Assembly: GCA_011037195.1 (NCBI GenBank)
Contig: JAAEAF010001553.1
Coordinates: forward strand, 62,001-126,000
DNA: 64,000 nt
Reading direction: 5' to 3'
From: Triatoma infestans
Lineage: Eukaryota > Arthropoda > Insecta > Hemiptera > Reduviidae
Within the stretch, counting starts at the first letter, position 1, and each line of letters begins with the position of its first letter. A program made the position numbers and the translations under genes. Below, piece after piece: positions 22,421 through 32,575 of this stretch. The notes under the pieces were generated by a model that was not told the origin of the DNA, ran no database searches, and was given only the letters and a program-made list of their open reading frames with translations.

Positions 22421-24801
22421 TCAATGTTGATCTAAGGTAGTTTTTAATTTTTTAAGTTTAGAAAAGGATCTTTCACTTTGAGCTACAGTAACTGGTAATG
22501 TAAGGTAAATCCTAAGTGCTATGGACAGATTCGGGAACACTGAAATTAAGTTATTCTTAAACAAATAGTTTAAAATATCCAACGGTGAAGTTGAATCAGT
22601 GTCAAACATCGGTAATAATTCTATTTCATTGAAAAGCTCTATCTTATCTATATCGGAAGAGCCAGCATGGTGCAGTTTTTGTTCCAAATTTGTACAAAGT
22701 GCATTTTTAGAATCTAAGTCCAAATCCTTCCAATGTTGTAACTTGTGAAGAAGTGAAAAAATTTCGTTATTTTGATTTAAAAGTTCAAAACGTTCATTGA
22801 TTTTATTAATTGCGATGTCTAATAATAAATAATACAAATTTACTTTAAAATGTATTTTTGGGTCTGTTATCGGTTCATCCTCTGACTCATAATCAAAATC
22901 AAAAAACCTCCTACGAACGCGAGGACGCCCAGGTGTGGTAAATTCGACTACTGCCTTCACTTCTTCTGCTAAAGTTTTGGCTCTGTTAATTAACTCTTCA
23001 AAAGTGGAATCGTTACGATTTTCAGTTAAACATGTTTGTACTTGATCAATCATTTTGACAGCTTCTGACAATACGACACCCGATTTTTGAAGAGCCTTGC
23101 TGACAATATTAATTTTGCTTAAAATTTCAAACCAAATAATCAGAGAGCAGATGAATTTAAAGTTCTTAATTTTTGTCAGTAATGAATTTGCCACATTCCT
23201 TGACTCTGCATCTTTGCTCCTATCGGAATATATTGAAAACAAGGCATCATACACTTTTCCCAGATTAAAACGTAGAGCTTTTACTGCTTCTACCCTGCCT
23301 GCTCTCCCATCGTGTATTTGAGAGTGGTTTTAGACTTAATGTTGGCACTTCTTTGGCAAGTATTTGCCAGCGCGATATTGACGCAGAAAAGAAAACATAA
23401 ATTTCTTGCACAATTGAAAAGAAATTGACAATTTCTAAAGAACTTTTAGCAGCGTCATTTACTACTAAATTTAGGCTGTGTGCTGCACAAGGTACAAAAA
23501 ATGCGCGCGGGTTCATGTCTAATATTCGTTTTTGTAAACCTATATGTTTTCCTTTCATGTTTGCACCGTTATCATAACCTTGGCCACGCATGTCTTGTAT
23601 GTCAATTTCATTTGTGTCTAAAAAATCCAACAAAAACTAAGTTAAGCCCTGACCTGTAGTGTCTAAAACAGGAAAAAAACCCTAAAAAGTGTTCTTTTAT
23701 TTCAACTTTATGATTGGTTGCACTCAAAAGAACGTGTACCGTACGACAACCGATATTTGTTCTTCGTGTGAAATATCTGGGGTGCAATCTAAAATTATTG
23801 AAAAATATTTCGAATGCTTTAATTCCAAAACGATCGTTTTCTTTATTCTTTCTCCTAGTAAATATATAATTTCATTCTGAATATTGTGGCCAAGATAATG
23901 AATTAGGCGTTTCTCAGATTTTTGAATAAGAGCAATATGTTCTGCAAGTACATGATCAAATTAGAAGTATATTCAACCAGCTTCAAAAAAATTACCATTA
24001 TCTGACTCGTATATTTTTTCGGATTTACCCCGTAAAGCCAAACATTGCCTCGCTAAAAATATAATCATATTTATTATTCGTTCTAGCACTGCAACCCAAC
24101 GATTTTTTTCCCGTTCACTTTCAATTTGGTGCAAGAAATCTACCGACTTTTCTTCTAAAACAAGAGTTTTCAATGTGATTTGACGTTTAACACATTCCAA
24201 GTGCCCTAAGCTCTTTTCATGGCGTTCCAAAGCTATAGACAAGTATTGCCAATCTTTATAACCTATTTTACCAGTAAAAAATGATATGTCATCATGAAAA
24301 AGTTTACAATAAAAACAAAAAACGGAATCGGTCGATTTGGAATAGACGAGCCAGTTTCTTAAAACGGTTTCATTATTAGACATCTTCTTAGTATAATAGA
24401 CATTTGAAAAGGATCTTTTTGAACTATTGGAAGGATAAGAACTCTCTTTTATTACCTGTATTGGTCCGCGCAGCACTAAAAATGTCCTCTGTTTGTCGGT
24501 TAACACCTGCGGCCATAGCGCGAGATCATTCAATACATCTTCTCTAATTATTGTATTATCCGGGAAAACTTCCGCACAAGGAGGTTCTTCGCTTTCTTGG
24601 ACAACCAAAGGCAATGGCGGCGAGGAGGGCGGCGGCAGCGTTGAAGAATCTTGGTTTCGGGGTTCTTCCGAAAATGGCCCAGGTCGAAGAATGAACTTTT
24701 CGATTGAACTTGTATTCTTTTTTTAGACATAATTCCTTCTCCAGCTTTCTTTTTCGATTCTGGGCACCAGAAAGTTTCTTTTTTCCTTCGCCGTCTGACA
24801 T
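22421..24801 (-). pseudogene. hAT-2 transposase (TTF-type finger, DUF4371, hAT dimerisation)
   Basis: The N-terminus (24801) is basic, MSDGEGKKKLSGAQNRKRK. A proline-rich decayed stretch is followed by the TTF-type finger LRNWLVYSKSTDSVFCFYCK with LECVKR. A DUF4371-like core reads MRGQGYDNGANMKGKHIGLQ, FVPCAAHSLNLVVNDAAKSS and LSNTRWESR, and the C-terminal dimerisation region reads LPVTVAQSERSFSKLKKLK. This is the layout of zinc-finger MYM-type 1-like transposases. The frame is broken near 24600, 23640-23970 and 23260. The C-terminus ends close to 22421, leaving about 760 bp of subterminal DNA. Confidence 0.9.
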
Positions 24802-25477
24802 CTAAAAAAAATAGGAAGGTTAGTCATAAAATAAAATAATACCTACCCTAATAATAGGTACATATGTCATAAAAAGACCCTAAAAAGTTCCTACCCAACA
24901 TATATTGATGAAGTAGTGTTATACCTAGGCCTTTTACCAGTAAAAATAGCTGATGTTATTGAAACTTTTACACAATTAATAATGGTATCCCATTTGACTA
25001 AATTCAGATTTTTAAAATACCTAGGTATAAACATTAAAATAAAATAATGACTGTATGTAGTATGTACTAAGCACTTTGACTTACCGTTTTTTGTTCCGTT
25101 CTGTAGAATCAAGTGATAAAAAATACGTAGTAGCGTAGGTTACGTAGCGTAGATATCTTCAATATCACAACTGTTGGGTATTTTCATAATAGTCTAGCTT
25201 ACACTTTTTTTATGAGATCTTGACTGGGTGAAAGTCGCAATTATTGTGATAGCTGAAGCTAATCACCTAATCCTTTTATATCAATTAGACCAAAAGAAAA
25301 GCCGACTTACAAAATATTATTTTAAAAATATGCCACGTGTGTCAATTGCAATTGAAATTTTTAACATTATTGCATTGTAATAAAGCCGAATTCGCAATGA
25401 TTGTCGGCTTGTTGATCAAACGCGTGCCGACGGGCGTCGGCACGAGCTTTTGATAGCAATGCCGCCTTACGCGAGTA

Positions 25478-25710
25478 TAAACTTTAATTACGTGAAATAA
25501 GGTTGATTTTAAGTTGAACAAAATGGTCGAAAAAGGAGCCGCTCGCGTTTGACACCGCCGCACTACCGGCGCCGCGCTGTCTGGCCGCTTCTAAACTTTA
25601 AATACGTGAAATAAGGTTTATTTCGAGTTGAAACAAAATGTTCGAAAAAGAAGCCGCCCATAGGGCGCTCGGGTTTGATAACTGCCGCCACCGCGCTGGC
25701 TGGCCGCTTC
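25478..25710. repeat. 114-bp tandem duplication upstream of hAT-2 transposase
   Basis: Two copies (25478-25591 and 25592-25710) share TAAACTTTAATTACGTGAAA-like starts, a GGAGCCGC block and a CTGGCCGCTTC end. The surroundings are unusually CpG-rich for this window. The position between transposase start and terminal repeat suggests subterminal or promoter repeats. Confidence 0.65.
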
Positions 25711-25789
25711 TGTCATATCATTGTCAGACGGCGGCGTCCGTGTGCATTGCACACCCTGCACTATAAGTTAAGCCGCCCCTGAACAGAGA

Positions 25790-26380
25790 ATAGTACTTTC
25801 GTAAGCTGGCCATACGTGAAAATTAAAGTTTGCATAGCCATGAATGTTCCAAAAAAATTACCTTTGATTTGTCCACATCCTCCTGAACAATCGGTGATCC
25901 TGTTATCAAAAATGTTTGCTCCGAATTATTCCTTGCGCTGAGGGAGGTTGAAAAAAACGGATATATTTTCCCACTCTTTTTTATCTTGCTCTTCTTGCTG
26001 GCACTGCCAACACTAATTTCTGATTTATCAATACCATCAAGATTCTTCCATTTCTGATTCTTCATAGAATTCAGTTTTTCCTGATCATCCCATCAATTTC
26101 GGCTTCGCAAATTTTTCTAAGCCTTGCAAAGATTTAATTATTACTGCATTCGACTTATCAGAAGCCTTGACGAAGATCATTACATTTCTCGTCCAACATA
26201 TTGTACTTCATTCCTTTTTTTTTTAAAGTACGTGCTTCTTTAAATATTGTGGCTATTAACGGTGACAAGAATTCGGATATGTAAATAGATATATCTGAGC
26301 AATTTTCCATAAACATTCTACATATAGATAGATAAAAACATACTGTATTTATGTAAGCATACATTCGACTTACATTCTAG
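25790..26380 (-). pseudogene. LINE-A 5' part
   Basis: Minus-strand frames include NLDGIDKSEISVGSASKKSK and a VIFWNIHGY-type first endonuclease strand placed right at the hAT-2 junction. Its continuation SETWLT lies on the other side of the hAT. Upstream frames to 26364 (KEARTLKKKGMKYNMLDEKC) are less certain and may be ORF1-related or a linker. Confidence 0.6.
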
Positions 26381-26389
26381 GTGTAAGAC

Positions 26390-26950
26390 GAATTTTATTT
26401 TCCTTTAAATGCCTTAAAAAAAGAACCTTTATCTCTATTTCTTTAAAAATTTAATGATTAGCGGAAGCACCAAAGCGGAAATTTCGTATAATAGTGATTT
26501 CTAAGCATTTTATACATCTCATCTGCTTTTTAATCTACAATATTTGTTGCTGTTATTTTGTTTTTTACAATTGTTTGCTTTATGGCCCTTCATCAGATGT
26601 AAATCAGCGTTCTTTACTTTTTTACTATATTCTCTTTTCAGTAGCTCTTTCAATTAGAGCACAGGAGCATATTTCCATTGGATTTACTTTTAGGTTCCAC
26701 TTTAATAATGGAATGAAGAAAATTCATCAATGTTAATAAAGATACTTTTTGCTGTGTCATTATTAGTTAGCGATAACCATGACCACGAGCGTCGGAAGAA
26801 AACAATGGTTTAATTCAAAATAATATTTTAATGTTAAGAATACTCTTTTAAAAATACACTATTAATAATATATATAACAATACCAGCTATTATATTATTA
26901 ATAATATTCTTTAACAAAAAATGATACTTGCTTAAACATAGAACATAGAG
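26390..26950. other. AT-rich spacer
   Basis: No recognisable gene. It contains an A/T-rich imperfect palindrome of TAATAATAT motifs around 26860-26910. Confidence 0.35.
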
Positions 26951-26959
26951 TCAGTCTGC

Positions 26960-28470
26960 TTGCCTTGATGCTTGTAGCACGTGTTCCAAACGGCAAATCA
27001 TTTCACTTCATGTCCTTGCTGGGATAAGTAGATCATCCAGATTACAGAGTACTACTTTGTTTTTAAGAGGCCCCAGCACTTTAGCAATCATTCTGGAAAA
27101 CTCGTATGGCGCATTCCTAAGCCCAAAAGGCATCCTTTCAATTGTAGGTGGTCGTCGGATGTGATGAACCGGTTAGCATCCTCACTTAAAGGAACCTGCA
27201 GATAGCCATGAGCCAGGTCCAAAGTTGCGAAGAAACTTGCATCTGTCAGCCGTTCCAGCTGGTCGTCTATGTTTGACAATGGGAACATTTGCGTTATGGT
27301 CTGACTATTTAGCCTCCTATAATCGACACCATTCTCGATTCTCCGTTCTTCTTATTCACAAGCAATACTGGACTGATGTAAGGAGATTTCGTCTCGCTCA
27401 CAATCCATGTTCCTAACATTCTTCTACTATTTTTGACATTATTTCTCTTTCCGACCTACTTGCTTTATTTGGCTTCTGACTTGCTGGTCTACTGTCCGGT
27501 TTTTCCACTATGTCCATTGCTGACACGATAGTCAGGCCAAGCTCTGCAAGTTTTAATAATTCTTCCTTCTTCCTCATGTTACTTCTTTCCCCACATTAAC
27601 ATCTGATTCCCGTAAATCACGTTTTATAATCTTACCTCTTTACATCTTTCCATCTTCTCAATAGAACCTCTTTCTATGGTTAGCCCTTCAGGCAATTTGG
27701 CCAGTTTTTCTCCATCATTCCTTAAGAACATTTGGTAAGTAATCTCTTCCGATGTTACTTTCACTAAATTAATTTCGGCGGGCTGAATCTGAACTGGTTG
27801 GTTCAATGTTATTCTTGCCTCTACTACTTCCGGCTCAACTTGAATGTTCCTAAAGGGATTGTCATCACCGATATCACACCTTCAAGTTTGCTCCTTAATC
27901 TAAAAATGCAATGTGTGGTTTGCCAATCCAGCTTCGTGCCACGATCATTTCGTAGATCTGTGCCTCGTCTGGCACAATAAGTACACCTACATCGGTACCC
28001 AAAACTCCATCTATTCCTAGTATCAAATGAGCCGTTTTTGTAGCTTTTTTTCTAATACTGCCTCTAGCTGTTACTAATCTAAAAGTCGCAGGCCACCTGT
28101 GCAAATCAGCCAAACTATTTAATGGCTCTAACCAAGCCTTCCTTCATGGCGAGGTTCTTTTCCACAGAATGGTTTTATATTCCTACATGATTTTATAGTC
28201 CGGCATGATTTTATATTTTTCCTGGGAATCAATTCTTATCGCTTAGTTTCTTTATCAACTGTGCATTCTGTTCTAATATTTTCATCATCACTTGGTTGTT
28301 CTCTAAGATGTTTTCTGTTGCTCCTAAACTTACATATCCTCGATCGTCAATCTCATTTTCCTCCTGCTCTTCGTCCCGACAGTCTTCCGCATTTTTCTTT
28401 AATTTCTCCATTGCCAAAACCCATTTTAAATAGAATAAATATCTTTTAAACAGGAAACAAAACAAAATAA
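26960..28470 (-). pseudogene. Gypsy-1 gag N-terminus, protease and RT fragments
   Basis: The minus strand starts with MEKLKKNAEDCRDEEQEENE and a coiled-coil-like NNQVMMKILEQNAQLIKKL. It then jumps, presumably by deletion, to a protease-like region with DVGVLIVPDEAQIYEMIVAR, and then to reverse transcriptase: SPYISPVLLVNKKNGENRM, FPLSNIDDQLERLTDASFFA, TLDLAHGYLQVPLSEDANRF. The TLDLAHGYLQ motif A and the fingers motif identify Ty3/Gypsy. The catalytic YxDD region is represented only by decayed sequence near 27010-27060. Most of gag and all of RNase H and integrase are missing. Confidence 0.88.
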
Positions 28471-28479
28471 TCTATTAAA

Positions 28480-29024
28480 ACAAAAGAAAATCAACTACGA
28501 TAAAAAATTCAATAGTGTCAGTAAATAAGACTATTCGACACACTTATAATACAAAGAAATCTCTTAAATCAAATATTACAATTTACAAATTAATGATAAA
28601 ATTTTACTCTTTATTTTGAACAAGAAACATAACAAAATAAAGTAAAAAGGAATTCAATTCAATCTTTTCATTTAAGCAACTTAATTATAATATATTTTCA
28701 CAATATAATTATGAATGTTACTTCCATTTCCGGCGGATTATTAGTGCTATCCCAGTTCTGAATTTTGTTAGAAAAAAATTAATTGAAATATAAATGAATG
28801 CAACCATTATTAATTTCTCCTCACCTTTTATTTTATTTATATTTCTTTTATAGAACAAACAGTTATTCAGTTTACAACTAGACAAAACATAATATAATTT
28901 TCAATAGCCAAAACACATCGCCATCCATCAGAAAAAAATCACTCCCACCCATAATAACTGCAACCTCCATTACGGTAACCTCGCAGTGTTACCACTCTGT
29001 TTTCGCCCCCTCATCGACAATTTC
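28480..29024. other. AT-rich spacer between Gypsy-1 and piggyBac-1
   Basis: No gene recognised. A slightly GC-richer patch (28960-29024) lies directly outside the piggyBac target site and should represent older host or element DNA. Confidence 0.35.
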
Positions 29025-30137
29025 TTAACCCGGCACAGTCAACGTGCACTTCTTATATGTAACAGGCAACGTGGGGTATCAGAATACCCCAGTAAGAAAA
29101 GGAAAATATTTCTGTGAAATAAGATTTTAGGGTGTAAAAAATAACATATATTTTAATACATCTGAATACAAATATTTTATTGTAAAATAAAAACAAAAAA
29201 AAAATACTATTTTTATGAGGTAAACAAAATGATTTTTTTTTCTTGCAAATTTTTTGAACTCAGGAAAGTAAGACCTAACACTTAGAAAGTAATAATCATT
29301 AAAATTATTTACTTATTTATTCTGAATCTGTACTTGATTTGTTATTACACAGACATTGTTCACAGATATTTTTCATATGCTTGATGCATACAAATTTCTG
29401 ACATTTATCGCAAGACAGTTTTGTCTTCACACATCTTTAGTTCGAGGGCATACAGAACATCTTTTGTAGCCAGATGACGTTGGTATTTCTTTCACTACTT
29501 CCAAATCAATTTTAACCCTCTTCGCCGCCCCGTTGACGTAATTCTCGCGGGACACGCGTATTGGTCACTCCTGCTTTTAGGTGATCTTTTAATAAACTAA
29601 AACCAAGATTCGACAAATACTGACTACGTGAAATATTGCTGTCGGGCACATTACAGTTATATATAATGAAACTAATGAACAATACAAGAGGCCAGCGATT
29701 GCATTTCCTGGAAGTAGAATACGTGGAATACAACTCGTCGACAACATCTACTCCCCCTTTGGTTAGATTATAAAAAGTAATTCGCTTGAAGTTTCATCCA
29801 TTTTGCAGTCATTTAAATGCATTGATGATACCGGCAGAACTCTCTTGTTTTGTTTTTTTTTTGAACTATAAGTCACCAGTGTCTTATTTTTTTGAAATGC
29901 AAAAGTTAAAGATTTTGCTTCACTTTTCTTCGATATAAATTCCGTTGGCACTTCTCTCTTATTTTTTTTTTTTAAGGTGCCAACAAATGTTAAATTTAAG
30001 TCCAATAATTTATTTACCAGAGGAATGCTAGAAAACCAGTTGTCCGCTGTTATATTTCTCCCAGTTCCTGTAATTGGTTCAACAAGCCTCATAAATAAAT
30101 CATCTATTGAGTTGGATACTTTGAATGGCCAACTCTA

Positions 30138-30500
30138 TTAATTAATGGTAAATTCTCTATTAATTATATCAAAGGATGAATATCTACTGCGATTAAAATA
30201 CGAGTTTGGATGGTTTGTGAAATATTGATATAAAAGGCTAATTTCTCTTTCCTGATGAGGTTTGATTCTGTGTAATCCACAACTTCTTATTAAATCTAAT
30301 AACAAATCTATATTAAACCCGTTAAGAACACAAAAGCAAACTATGATTCCTCTGTATTTGTAACTGTAGTTGCTACAAAAAACTGCCTCAATAACAAAAT
30401 TTGGCCAAATGTATTCTCCTGCAAGAATGTTTCCGTAAGAATCCTGAAACCATTCTAATATAGGATTAGGCATTCTGAAATAAAAAACAAAATGAATCAT
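30138..30500 (-). pseudogene. Viral ORF3, unknown function, conserved in a second insert
   Basis: Starts just after the cap-like stop (TGA, TA, ATG spacing) at 30500, with a second Met at 30473. The protein has a hydrophobic N-terminal half, IWPNFVIEAVFCSN, CFCVLNGFNID and a basic C-terminal HPNSYFNRSRYS. In the integrated form the frame runs into filler and stops at 30138. In the right-hand repeat copy the same frame has a further natural-looking end at 32406. The fragment at 42339-42611 encodes a relative with the same spacing: W-P-x7-FCSN, CV-x-N-x-F-x2-D, then SLYQ or SLLYQ. I recognise no known domain. It could be a small membrane-associated or regulatory viral protein; that is a guess. 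Confidence 0.75.
30148..30232. repeat. Terminal 85-bp direct repeat of the viral insert, left copy
   Basis: Begins GTAAATTCTCTATTAATTAT and ends GTGAAATATTGATATA. The identical right copy is at 32491-32575. Beyond the left copy the sequence is viral ORF3, beyond the right copy it is piggyBac. This is the overlap expected from a linear insert slightly longer than one circle. Confidence 0.93.
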
Positions 30501-30503
30501 TTA

Positions 30504-31300
30504 TCAATTTATTTCTTTACCAAAAAATTCGTATATAACATATTTATAAACCTCATATTTTACATTATACAATTGCATTTGTAATTGATCTTTAGGAAAA
30601 TCAGATTTAGTCCAAAGTGGACCTGTAAACAAACTACAAGGCTTATTCACCGTTTTCTGTTCCATTAACATTTTGGGAACATCCTGAATATTTTCTGCAT
30701 TATAATTACTAGATTCACAATATCCATTGCAATGTACCGTGTATCTAACTCTAAAGCGAGCATACTTTGTTGCATTTTTCTTTTTAAAAGTTAACTGTAC
30801 ATTGTGAAATATCCGGTAACTTATCACATGCTGCTGCATCTGCAAACAAGCATGAAGCTACCTCTGAACGTTGAGTTGAATCCATGTTATGATTAATTAC
30901 ATTGTAAAAAGAAGTTGTAAAATTTTTAAAATATAAAGCTATAGATTTTACTTTAAAAAATTTATATTTATTCAAATATTGTTTCAATTCATCATATTCA
31001 CCATTATTAGTTGTTAAATTGGTTTCATTATAAAAATTTAAGGAATGTAATCCAAAACCAAAAGCAAATTTGCGATTACGTTTATAAGATTTCATACTTT
31101 TGTAGACAATAGGTTTTTCCACTTAATTTAGATCTAAACTTTGCAGCAAATTTTCTCCTCCGATACAGTTTGCGAAATCTTGTAGTATTGTATTTACGAG
31201 CCTTTCGTAAGGAAAATCTGTTAGACAATCTACGCAATCCCAAGCGGCGGTTTCTCCGGTATCCATTGCGCTTCCATGCTGAAATTCGCCGACGATACAT
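30504..31300 (-). pseudogene. Viral capsid-like protein
   Basis: The frame begins at a Met (31300) followed by a strongly arginine-rich N-terminus (for example RRNRRLGLRRLSNRFS and RKLYRRRKFAAKFRSK), usual for capsid proteins of circular ssDNA viruses that bind DNA inside the shell. After a frameshift near 31120-31090 come GEYDELKQYLNKYKFFKVKS and IALYFKNFTTSFYN, jelly-roll-like beta strands. After a second shift near 30845-30790 come KYARFRVRYTVHCNGYC and a C-terminus ending in alternating hydrophobic strands. About 265 codons overall. The upstream rep frame runs into this gene without a stop. Capsid assignment rests on the basic N-terminus, size, position and strand pattern. Confidence 0.72.
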
Positions 31301-32215
31301 CTGCGTAGATGATCTATTTATCCTATTCAAAAATGCCTGATCACATATAGGTTCATTATTTGAAATTATTATAACTAAGACAGTATACTTTACTACTTTA
31401 TCTAAACAATATTTTTTTCTCAATGCAAAATGCTCTCCCGCTAATAATTGTTTTAATTTCCCGTACGGATAGTTTACAAAATCAAATTCGTCGAATAATG
31501 TTGCCTTTGTGTTTTGCGGTAAAGTTTCTAAAAAATATTCACCGTACCCAGCATAACTTATTAAGTGACTGACATCACGACATAAGAAATTAATCAAACT
31601 AGTTTTCCGCGTATTTAATTGAAATAAATATAAATGCTTTTTTTTAGGATAATGAACTGTTGATACAAACTCTAAATAAAAATTAATTACATCATTAGCC
31701 CAATCAGCAGTAAAAATATTTACGAATGGCCATATATAACTATAAAATTTTTCTCTAGCACTCTCTGAATGATATCGTTCAATAAATTTATAATTATTTC
31801 TATACTCTACGACAAATGGGTCAGTTACACTAAAATCCTCTTTACCAACTGCCCATTTAGATAACTGATAATGAAAACTTAATTTACAAGCTGATATATT
31901 GGTATAAACATTTGTATCTCGTTTCGTTATATATACAAGTAATTGTTTTTTACGTTTAACATTCTGAAGATCAAATCTCATATCAGGAAAGCATTCTGAA
32001 ATATAATTTCTAAGTTGTGAAAAATAAACTTTACCTTTAAATTCCACGTATGCGTGAATATGCGTTTTAATAATCTCGCCACAAGATTCGGTTTCAACTG
32101 AGCAACAGTATCCACTAACGTCAAAAAGACTGTCAATAAACAGTTGTCTGACATCAGATAATTCCTCGTTGTTTATGGTAAGAGTGATGAAATAGCACTT
32201 AATTTCACGTAAGTA
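31301..32215 (-). pseudogene. rep: Viral rolling-circle Rep (HUH endonuclease + SF3 helicase)
   Basis: One frame is open from the stop at 32216-32218 down to the cap-like start. It shows motif I FITLTINN (32168-32191), motif II THIHAYVEF (around 32062) and motif III VYITKRD with the tyrosine codon at 31933: the three HUH nickase motifs in the right order and spacing. Helicase motifs follow: a Walker A that is degenerate (LNTRKTSLINFL), Walker B ATLFDEFDF near 31500, and motif C LVIIISNNEP. Rep nicks the origin stem-loop and unwinds DNA during rolling-circle replication. No ATG lies between the upstream stop and motif I, so the true start is lost, non-ATG or supplied by splicing. There is no stop between rep and the capsid-like frame. 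Confidence 0.88.
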
Positions 32216-32272
32216 TCACGTAATTTCTTACGACTGTGCACGCAAGTCGGTACAGGTTCGTTTATATTCCTT

Positions 32273-32315
32273 CTGGCCCCTTCGTTAGAGGGTGTTCTAT
32301 TAACGAAGGGGCCAG
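32273..32315. other. Candidate viral replication-origin stem-loop
   Basis: CTGGCCCCTTCGTTA pairs perfectly with TAACGAAGGGGCCAG around a 13-nt loop, upstream of rep. Circular Rep viruses start replication at such a hairpin. The loop does not contain the usual NANTATTAC nonamer, though CTATTAAC at the loop-stem border is similar. A second palindrome, GGCCGCTAGCGGCC, follows at 32323-32336. CACGTAA occurs twice about 12 nt apart around 32205-32222 and could be Rep-binding iterons. Confidence 0.6.
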
Positions 32316-32490
32316 TAGCCGAGGCCGCTAGCGGCCCGGTTTGTGACCTTGACGGCTAGAGGCGCGCGCTCCCCACCACGACCACTACCTTCCCGCGCTT
32401 TATTATCATTCATTGTGACGCATACACACAGCACTAATTTCACGCGACAACCTCAAACGCGGGAAATAAACTGGAACACCGTTCAAATCA

Positions 32491-32575
32491 GTAAATTCTC
32501 TATTAATTATATCAAAGGATGAATATCTACTGCGATTAAAATACGAGTTTGGATGGTTTGTGAAATATTGATATA
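32491..32575. repeat. Terminal 85-bp direct repeat of the viral insert, right copy
   Basis: Matches 30148-30232 base for base as far as I can read. On its left it is contiguous with the viral origin region, on its right it joins piggyBac coding sequence at CCCCTCTAGG. Confidence 0.93.

Larger units (their letters stand above)
21659..25781 (-). mobile_element. hAT-2, TTF/ZMYM1-like hAT with both ends
   Basis: Ends are CAGGGACGGCTCTAGC (21659) and, inverted, CAGGGGCGGCTTAACT (ending 25781). Both are flanked by the same 8 bp, AACAGAGA (21651-21658 and 25782-25789), the usual hAT duplication length. The 4123-bp element interrupts LINE-A between the first endonuclease strand and SETWLT. Its transposase gene reads on the minus strand. 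Confidence 0.93.
16078..26380 (-). mobile_element. LINE-A, Jockey-like LINE split by two nested insertions
   Basis: One minus-strand LINE can be followed in three blocks: 25790-26380 (5' part, ORF1-ORF2 border and first endonuclease strand), 20542-21650 (endonuclease and linker), and 16078-18307 (reverse transcriptase to 3' end with an AATAAATAAA-type tail). The gaps are filled by a hAT (21659-25781, 8-bp duplication) and a fold-back element (18322-20527, 14-bp duplication). The protein motifs continue across both gaps, which establishes the nesting order: LINE first, the others later. Confidence 0.85.
30131..32575 (-). mobile_element. Endogenous CRESS-like circular DNA virus genome, terminally redundant
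   Basis: Between the two halves of the piggyBac transposase lies 2.44 kb whose ends are the same 85 bp, 2343 nt apart. All three genes (rep, cap-like, ORF3) read on the minus strand, and a stem-loop (32273-32315) precedes rep. The ORF3 frame at the left end continues in the right-end copy, so the gene is contiguous only on a circle of about 2343 nt. This size fits small circular Rep-encoding ssDNA viruses. About 17 nt at the left edge (30131-30147) belong to neither the repeat nor the transposase and look like junction filler. Viral identity is from motifs and layout; no search was run. Confidence 0.88.
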
